Assembly: GCA_015068395.1 (NCBI GenBank)
Contig: SVKP01000028.1
Location: forward strand, 1-48,527
Length of the DNA stretch: 48,527 nt
Source: Oscillospiraceae bacterium
GTDB lineage: Bacteria; Bacillota; Clostridia; Oscillospirales; Oscillospiraceae
Direction: 5' to 3'
Shown here: in pieces, positions 43,582 through 48,527 of the stretch
Layout: each line of letters opens with the position of its first letter
How positions within the stretch are numbered: the stretch's first letter is position 1
Notes under the pieces: generated by a model
Seen by the model: the letters and a program-made list of their open reading frames with translations, nothing else
Databases searched by the model: none
Told to the model about the DNA's origin: nothing
Translations under genes and position numbers: made by a program

Positions 43582-44796
43582 GTGGGCCGTGAAATACTGC
43601 ATTGCGACGCAAACTGCTTCTACGCTTCGGTGGAGATGCAGCGTGATCCGGACCTGCGCGGCAGGCCGGTCGCCGTTTGCGGTGACCAGGAGGCGCGCCA
43701 CGGGATCGTGCTGACCGCCAGCTATCCGGCAAAGAAACGGGGCGTGAAAACGGGGCAGGCGATCTGGCAGGCGAAGCAGGCGTGCCCGGACCTGGTCGTC
43801 GTACCGCCGGACTACCCGGAATACGTGCGCATCAGCGGTATGCTGCGGGAGATCTTCAATTCCTATACCAACCTCGTTGAACCCTTCGGCCTGGACGAGG
43901 CATGGCTGGACGTGACCGGCAGCCGGGAGCTGTTCGGCTCGCCGATGGCGATAGCGCAGGAGATCAGCGAGCGCGTGAAGTTTGAGCTTGGCATTACGCT
44001 GTCCATCGGCGTCTCCGACAACAAGATCACAGCGAAGCTCGGCAGCGACTACAAAAAGCCGGACGCCATCACCCGCATCATGCCGGACAACTACCGCGAG
44101 ATCGTCTATCCTCTGCCGGTAGAGGACCTGCTCTATGTCGGCCCCGCGACCTCCTGCAAGCTGCGGCGCGTCGGCATCAGCACCATCGGCAGGCTCGCCG
44201 AATGCGACGAGGAGTTTTTACAGCGCAGGCTCGGCAAGATGGGGCTTGTGCTCAAAACCTTTGCGATGGGCCTTGACCCGACGCCGGTGCAGCGGATAGA
44301 TCATGTGCAGGCGATCAAATCGGTCGGCAACAGCTCCACCGCGCCGCGGGACCTCATCTGTGACGACGACGTGCGGATCATGCTGTATCTCCTTGCCGAG
44401 AGCGTGGCGCTGCGGCTGCGGGAACTCGGCTCGCGCTGCACGGTGGTCGAGGTCTATGTCCGGGACAACGCGCTTGCGTCCTTTGTGCGCCAGCGCAAAC
44501 TACCGGAGCCGACCTGCTCCAGCGCAGAGATCGCCGAGACGGCCTTCGACCTGTTCAAACGCAACTATTATTGGGACAAACCCCTGCGGGGCGTCGGCGT
44601 CCGCGGCTCGGGGCTGGTGGATGCGACCGGGGGCGTGCAGCTGTCCCTTTACGCGGACGACATCAAGCGGGAACGCTGGGAACGCATTGACGGCGCGATG
44701 GATGAGCTGCGGCGGCGCTATGGTTATCTGAGCATCCAGCGCGCTAGCAATGCTCCCTCCATAGGTGACAGTTTTGCTTTTCACTGTCTCCTATAG
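43582..44796 (+). CDS. Y-family (translesion) DNA polymerase, DinB/UmuC-like
   Basis: 404 residues from the GTG at 43582, chosen because GGGGGAGG lies eight bases before it and the promoter rules out the ATG at 43546. The palm carboxylates are Asp9 (LHCDANCFYAS) and Asp105/Glu106 (FGLDEAWLDVTGS), with Tyr14 as steric gate. SIGVSDNKITAKLGSDYKKP and the helix-hairpin-helix region VEDLLYVGPATSCKLRRVGI are further Y-family hallmarks. The little-finger domain follows. The final residues after LSIQRA (NAPSIGDSFAFHCLL) look unlike the family and fall inside a long hairpin, so the natural C terminus may have been altered. Expression should rise after DNA damage through the LexA box. Confidence 0.92.
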   Translation: MGREILHCDANCFYASVEMQRDPDLRGRPVAVCGDQEARHGIVLTASYPAKKRGVKTGQAIWQAKQACPDLVVVPPDYPEYVRISGMLREIFNSYTNLVEPFGLDEAWLDVTGSRELFGSPMAIAQEISERVKFELGITLSIGVSDNKITAKLGSDYKKPDAITRIMPDNYREIVYPLPVEDLLYVGPATSCKLRRVGISTIGRLAECDEEFLQRRLGKMGLVLKTFAMGLDPTPVQRIDHVQAIKSVGNSSTAPRDLICDDDVRIMLYLLAESVALRLRELGSRCTVVEVYVRDNALASFVRQRKLPEPTCSSAEIAETAFDLFKRNYYWDKPLRGVGVRGSGLVDATGGVQLSLYADDIKRERWERIDGAMDELRRRYGYLSIQRASNAPSIGDSFAFHCLL

Positions 44797-44805
44797 AGGG
44801 AGCAT
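44750..44805 (+). terminator. Long hairpin overlapping the polymerase stop codon
   Basis: ATGCTCCCTC (44750-44759) pairs with GAGGGAGCAT (44796-44805), and ATAGGTGACAGT (44761-44772) with ACTGTCTCCTAT (44783-44794) with one mismatch, leaving a T-rich loop of 10 nt. The stem is about 22 bp and includes the TAG stop. It may be a terminator, or a small inserted inverted-repeat element that rewrote the end of the gene. Confidence 0.6.
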
Positions 44806-44866
44806 ATCATAAGGCTTTCGGGGATTACTTATTTCTTTTTCTTGACCGTGCCGCCCATATAGAATC

Positions 44867-44895
44867 TTGCACCCGCGGCGCCGCTGTGGTAGAAT
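44867..44895 (+). promoter_or_regulatory. Sigma-A promoter of the LRR/beta-helix protein gene
   Basis: TTGCAC (44867-44872), 17-bp GC-rich spacer, TAGAAT (44890-44895), 56 nt before the ATG at 44952. Similar in both boxes to the promoter at 42722-42750. Confidence 0.65.
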
Positions 44896-44951
44896 ACCAT
44901 CTGGAAATAAATGATAGCCCGTTTCTCAAAACGGGACAAAGGAGGCTTTTT

Positions 44952-47900
44952 ATGAAAACAAAGCGGTTCCTGTCATACGTACTGACCCTTGCCCTGCTTC
45001 TGGGCATGGTGCCGTGGACGGTCCTACCCGCGCGGGCGGACGGCGACGGCACGGCGGACAGCCCATGGCAGATCGGGACGACAGGACACGAGTCCGAAGT
45101 CACGGCGGTGCTCGCGGGCGGCGTGCTGACCGTCTCCGGCAGCGGGGACATGGCGGATTTTAAGCAAGTGTACTCCGGCGGCGTGCTCAGCACCACCGCG
45201 CCGTGGTACGCGCAAAATGCAAGCATCACGGCGATCGCCATCGACGATGACGTCACGAGCGTCGGCGCGGAGGCGTTCGACGGCTGCAAGAACCTGACGA
45301 CGCTCGATCTCGGCGGCGTCACGACCGTCGGCGCTCATGCGTTCAGCCGCTGCACCGGCCTGACGACGCTCGATCTCAGCGGCGTCAGGACCCTGAAGAG
45401 CTTCGCGTTCAACTGGTGCACGGACCTGACGACGCTCGCTCTCGGCGGCGTCACGACCATCGGCAACGACGCGTTCCACCACTGCAGCGGCCTGGAGACG
45501 ATCGATCTCGGGCAGGTCCAGAGCATCGAAGCCGGCGCGTTCTTCGAATGTACAGGGCTCACTTCCGTGACCATTCCCGCAAGCGTCACCGAGATCCTGG
45601 GCAACCCGTTCCCCGAATGCGAGTCTCTGACGTCTCTCAGCGTGGCGGAGGGCAACACGGCGTACCGGATCGATGAAAACGGTTTTCTGCTCAGCGCCGA
45701 CGGCAAGACCCTGCTCTACTGCCCGAACGGAAAAACCGGCGCGCTCACCATCCCCGCGGGCGTCGAGACCGTTGGCCACAGCGCGTTCCGCGACTGCACG
45801 GGGCTGACCGGAACGCTCGTCATCCCCGCGGACGTCACGACCATCGGCGACTTCGCGTTCTACGGCTGCTCGGGCCTGACCGGGCCGCTCACCGTCCCCG
45901 ACAGCGTGACGAGCATCGGCGGTGACGCGTTTTATTACTGCACGGGCATCACCGACGTCACCGTCGGCAGCGGCGTCGCGACCATCGGCGGCGGCGCGTT
46001 CACCGGATGCTCCGCGCTCAAAACGCTCCGGATCGAGGGCGACGGCGCCGCGCGCTCGATCGAATTCTCCGGCGGCTCGTTCTCCGGCGGCTATAACCTT
46101 GAGACCGTGACGTTCGGCAACGGCGTCGGGATGCTCCGGGGAGGCACGTTCGCCAGCACCGGGAACATCAAGACGATCGTCCTCTCCACGACCACGGACG
46201 TATATTATGGCGCGCTCGGCGAAACGGGCAGCAGCACCGTCGTCTATTACTACGGCGGGAAGGATTACAGCGCGCCCATCAACTCCTGGGGCGTCAACCT
46301 CTCCAACGTCAAGCCCTACCGCATCCTGACGCTCGGCAAAACCGAGGGCGGCACGGTCGCGGCGAGCAGCGGGACGACCCCGGCGATGCTTGCGGCGGAG
46401 AATTACATCCTGTCCGGCGATACCGTCACGCTGACGGTCGAACCGGATTTCGGCTATGCGCTCACCGGGGTGTCCCTCAACGGAGAAGCGCTTGAGCCGA
46501 CGGACGGCGTCTATTCCTTCGACATGTCCGCCGACGCCGACGCGGAAGTGACGGTGTCGTTCACGCCGGTCGAGGTGAGGGAGTGGAGCAGCAACAGCAG
46601 CCTTCCCGCCGAGTCCGGTTACTACAGGCTGACGACCGACGTGACGCTCACAAGCACGTGGGAGGTCTCGGGCGAGATCACCCTGGACCTCAACGACCAC
46701 GGCATCCTGCGCACCGGGAACGGAAGGATCGCGACGGTCACGCCTAACGCGAGCCTGACGCTGCTCGACGGCGCGGAAAACAAGACCACCCGCTGCATCA
46801 CGCTCGGCGCGTTCACCGACCGCGGGAAGTTCCGCGGCACGGCGGTCGGCACCGACGCGCCCGAGGGCACGGAGGGCGTGGACTACCTCGCCGTCTCCGG
46901 CGGCTATCTCACCGGCGGCTCCGTGACCGAAGGCAGCGAGGGCGGCGGCGCTGTGCTGGTCGCATCCGGCGGCGCGTTCACCCTGCGCGGCGGCACGGTC
47001 TGCGGCAACGGCGTCGAAATTGCGGGCGGCAGCGGCGGCGGCGTGTACGTTTACGACGGCGGCACGTTCGACATGCGCGGCGGCACGATCCGCCACAATT
47101 TCGCGCTCGGCGGCGGTGGCGCGGGCAGCGGCGGCGCGTTCACCATGCGCGGCACGGCGACGATCGAGGGCAACACGGCGGGCTCCAACGGCGGCGGCGG
47201 CGTATACGTCAACGGCGGCACGTTCACCATGAGCGGCGCGGCGTCGATCGAGGGGAACACGGCGGTCACCAACGGCGGCGGCGTGAACGCCAAATATGGC
47301 GCGTTCCGCGTCTCCGGCGGCGCGAGGGTCACGGACAACACGAAAACCGCCGGCGGGGACACGCAGCCGAGCAACGTGTATCTGCCCGGCGGCAAATACA
47401 TCACCGTCGCCGGCACGCTGAGCAGCACGGCGCGCATCGGCTTGTCGATGAGTAGCCCCGGCGCGTTCACCAATACGGATGCGGAGAACACGGCGTGGAA
47501 CGTCTCGGCGCGGTTCCGCAGCGACAAAGCGGCGTATACCGTGGTGAAGGACGAGACCACCGGCCAGCTCAAGCTGGGCGCCGCCTCGGCCAGCGTCACG
47601 GACGGCAGCGGGACGGTCAATTTCGGCGCCCTGCAGGACGCGCTCGACGCCGCGGCGGCGGGCGACACGGTCACGCTGCTCGCGGACGTGACGACGGACA
47701 GCGCCTTCTCTGTCACGAGCGGCACGGCGGCAAAGCCCGTCACGCTTGACCTCAACGGCCACGGCGTCACGGCGGATACGTCGAACGGAAACAGCACCAG
47801 CCTCATCATCGTCAAACAGGGCGCGGCGCTGAAGCTGGCCGACGGCAAAAAGGACAGCACGGAGAGCGCCGACCGGCACTACTACTATCTTGACATCAAC

Positions 47901-48527
47901 GGCCTTGCCCATGTGGTGGAGTCCGCGGAGGACTCGAATTACACCGGCGCGGATGCGGCTAAGAAGGGCTCCTTCACCGGCGGCTTCCTCACCGGCGGCA
48001 GCGCGGTCCCCGGCATTATCGTATACGGCACGCTGGAGCTGTCCGCCGGCACGATCGTCGGCAACGAGACGTACGGCATGATGAACGGCGGCAGCGTGTG
48101 CGTCGCGGGCGGCGGCACGTTCACCATGACCGGCGGCACGATCGGCGGCAACACGGTCCATGACGGCGGTCAGGGCGCCGGCGTGTGCGTCGCGGACGGC
48201 GGCACGTTCAACATGACCGGCGGCACGATCGGCGGCAACACGGCTTACAATACTTATGGCGGAGGCGGCGTGTACGTTAACGCGGGCGGCAAGCTGACCG
48301 TGGGCGGCAGCGCGTCGATCGCCGACAACACGGCGAAAAACTGCCCCGGCGGCGGCGTATACCTCGTCGGCACGCTCAAAATGGAGGGCGGCGAGATCCG
48401 CGGCAACACGGCAAGCGGCAACGGCGGAGGCGGCGGCGTGTACGTTTACGGCGGCACGCTCAACATGACCGGCGGCACGATCGACGGCAATACAGCACTC
48501 AACGGCATCGGCGGCGGCGTGTACCTC
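44952..48527 (+). CDS. Secreted BspA-like LRR and beta-helix surface protein (3' end outside window)
   Basis: The frame is open for 1192 codons to the window edge. AAAGGAGG lies seven bases before the ATG. Signal peptide: MKTKRFLSYVLTLALLLGMV followed by ALxARA-like LPARADG. Residues of about 90-410 are BspA/LRR_5 repeats of roughly 23 residues (VTTIGDFAFYGCSGLTGPLT, VTSIGGDAFYYCTGITDV). Near 450-540 there is a divergent InlB-type repeat (GGTVAASSGTTPAML, VTLTVEPDFGYALTGVSLNG). Two right-handed beta-helix blocks follow, about 640-800 and 1015 onward, made of GGTFTMxGGTIxGN-type repeats with Gly-Gly-Gly-Val-Tyr turns. Such proteins are displayed on gut Clostridia and thought to bind host or glycan partners. 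The anchor is not visible because the end is missing. Confidence 0.88.
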   Translation, partial: MKTKRFLSYVLTLALLLGMVPWTVLPARADGDGTADSPWQIGTTGHESEVTAVLAGGVLTVSGSGDMADFKQVYSGGVLSTTAPWYAQNASITAIAIDDDVTSVGAEAFDGCKNLTTLDLGGVTTVGAHAFSRCTGLTTLDLSGVRTLKSFAFNWCTDLTTLALGGVTTIGNDAFHHCSGLETIDLGQVQSIEAGAFFECTGLTSVTIPASVTEILGNPFPECESLTSLSVAEGNTAYRIDENGFLLSADGKTLLYCPNGKTGALTIPAGVETVGHSAFRDCTGLTGTLVIPADVTTIGDFAFYGCSGLTGPLTVPDSVTSIGGDAFYYCTGITDVTVGSGVATIGGGAFTGCSALKTLRIEGDGAARSIEFSGGSFSGGYNLETVTFGNGVGMLRGGTFASTGNIKTIVLSTTTDVYYGALGETGSSTVVYYYGGKDYSAPINSWGVNLSNVKPYRILTLGKTEGGTVAASSGTTPAMLAAENYILSGDTVTLTVEPDFGYALTGVSLNGEALEPTDGVYSFDMSADADAEVTVSFTPVEVREWSSNSSLPAESGYYRLTTDVTLTSTWEVSGEITLDLNDHGILRTGNGRIATVTPNASLTLLDGAENKTTRCITLGAFTDRGKFRGTAVGTDAPEGTEGVDYLAVSGGYLTGGSVTEGSEGGGAVLVASGGAFTLRGGTVCGNGVEIAGGSGGGVYVYDGGTFDMRGGTIRHNFALGGGGAGSGGAFTMRGTATIEGNTAGSNGGGGVYVNGGTFTMSGAASIEGNTAVTNGGGVNAKYGAFRVSGGARVTDNTKTAGGDTQPSNVYLPGGKYITVAGTLSSTARIGLSMSSPGAFTNTDAENTAWNVSARFRSDKAAYTVVKDETTGQLKLGAASASVTDGSGTVNFGALQDALDAAAAGDTVTLLADVTTDSAFSVTSGTAAKPVTLDLNGHGVTADTSNGNSTSLIIVKQGAALKLADGKKDSTESADRHYYYLDINGLAHVVESAEDSNYTGADAAKKGSFTGGFLTGGSAVPGIIVYGTLELSAGTIVGNETYGMMNGGSVCVAGGGTFTMTGGTIGGNTVHDGGQGAGVCVADGGTFNMTGGTIGGNTAYNTYGGGGVYVNAGGKLTVGGSASIADNTAKNCPGGGVYLVGTLKMEGGEIRGNTASGNGGGGGVYVYGGTLNMTGGTIDGNTALNGIGGGVYL
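46960..48527 (+). repeat. In-frame beta-helix coding repeats rich in GGCGGCACG
   Basis: Imperfect repeats of about 60-90 bp coding for Gly-Gly-Thr-Phe/Ile-x-Met-x-Gly-Gly steps, densest at 46960-47290 and from 48100 to the end. High similarity between copies (for example 48110-48150 and 48200-48240) should favour length variation by recombination. They are coding repeats, not a CRISPR array: there are no unique spacers of constant length. Confidence 0.75.

Noticed and set aside
45024-48161. Antisense open frame of 1045 codons opposite the LRR/beta-helix gene
   Set aside because: Its product is an Arg/Ala/Gly/Asp-rich low-complexity chain, as expected from the complement of GC-rich Gly/Thr repeats. 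It has no ribosome site, while the plus strand has a signal peptide, repeats and a good start.
46960-48527. Short regular repeats that could suggest a CRISPR array
   Set aside because: The repeats stay in one reading frame, vary in length, encode Gly-rich beta-helix steps and have no unique spacers; no cas genes are nearby.

Overview
The window looks like a chromosomal piece of a Gram-positive Firmicute, probably a gut or rumen Clostridia of the Oscillospiraceae type. The reasons are a Bacillus-type LexA box (GAAC-N4-GTTC), strong AGGAGG ribosome sites with some TTG and GTG starts, sigma-A promoters, a TnpX/TnpW-style serine recombinase pair, and large secreted proteins with BspA-like leucine-rich repeats. 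The family assignment is inference; no rRNA or tRNA gene was found. About the first 32.7 kb is one long plus-strand surface-polysaccharide locus. The rest is a mobile-element scrapyard, an SOS repair pair and two large secreted proteins.

Layout. 1-471: 3' end of a secreted Ig-like protein with a terminator. 614-7754: seven-gene operon of small-acid enzymes (2-hydroxyacid dehydrogenase, TIM-barrel protein, MmgE/PrpD, ATP-grasp ligase, CitE-like lyase, class I fumarase/tartrate-dehydratase beta and alpha). 7804-7832: strong promoter and a leader of about 270 nt. 8110-29577: polysaccharide operon with a PLP aminotransferase, initiating phosphoglycosyl transferase, LicD, IspD-like cytidylyltransferase, SDR, L-ribulose-5-phosphate 4-epimerase, HAD-type COG5610 protein, GT4, Wzy-like polymerase/ligase, TupA-like ATP-grasp, CapA, GT2, Wzx flippase, second DegT aminotransferase, RfbA, RfbB, UDP-glucuronate 4-epimerase, galacturonokinase-like GHMP kinase, sugar nucleotidyltransferase and UDP-glucose dehydrogenase. 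29617-32678: own promoter and two tandem Wzz-like chain-length proteins.

32699-39547: serine recombinase with a 41-residue TnpW-like protein, a broken polysaccharide deacetylase, a candidate structured RNA or origin at 35131-35254, a RecQ-like helicase, a replication-initiator-like protein, small helix-turn-helix proteins, and fragments of a SRAP gene and of a second initiator. 39745-42654 (minus): secreted multi-domain protein. 42832-44796: divergent SRAP (YedK) and Y-family polymerase genes sharing a LexA operator embedded in a promoter. 44952-end: large secreted LRR/beta-helix protein, cut by the window edge.

How it fits together. The locus can supply dTDP-4-keto-6-deoxyglucose and its 4-amino derivative, UDP-glucuronate and UDP-galacturonate, and probably a CDP-activated pentulose or pentitol. 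It has an initiating transferase, glycosyltransferases, flippase, polymerase and length regulators, as a Wzx/Wzy pathway needs. The acid operon, together with amide-forming ATP-grasp proteins and CapA, suggests that a hydroxy- or dicarboxylic acid is made and attached to the polymer. That is a hypothesis from gene content, not something the sequence proves.
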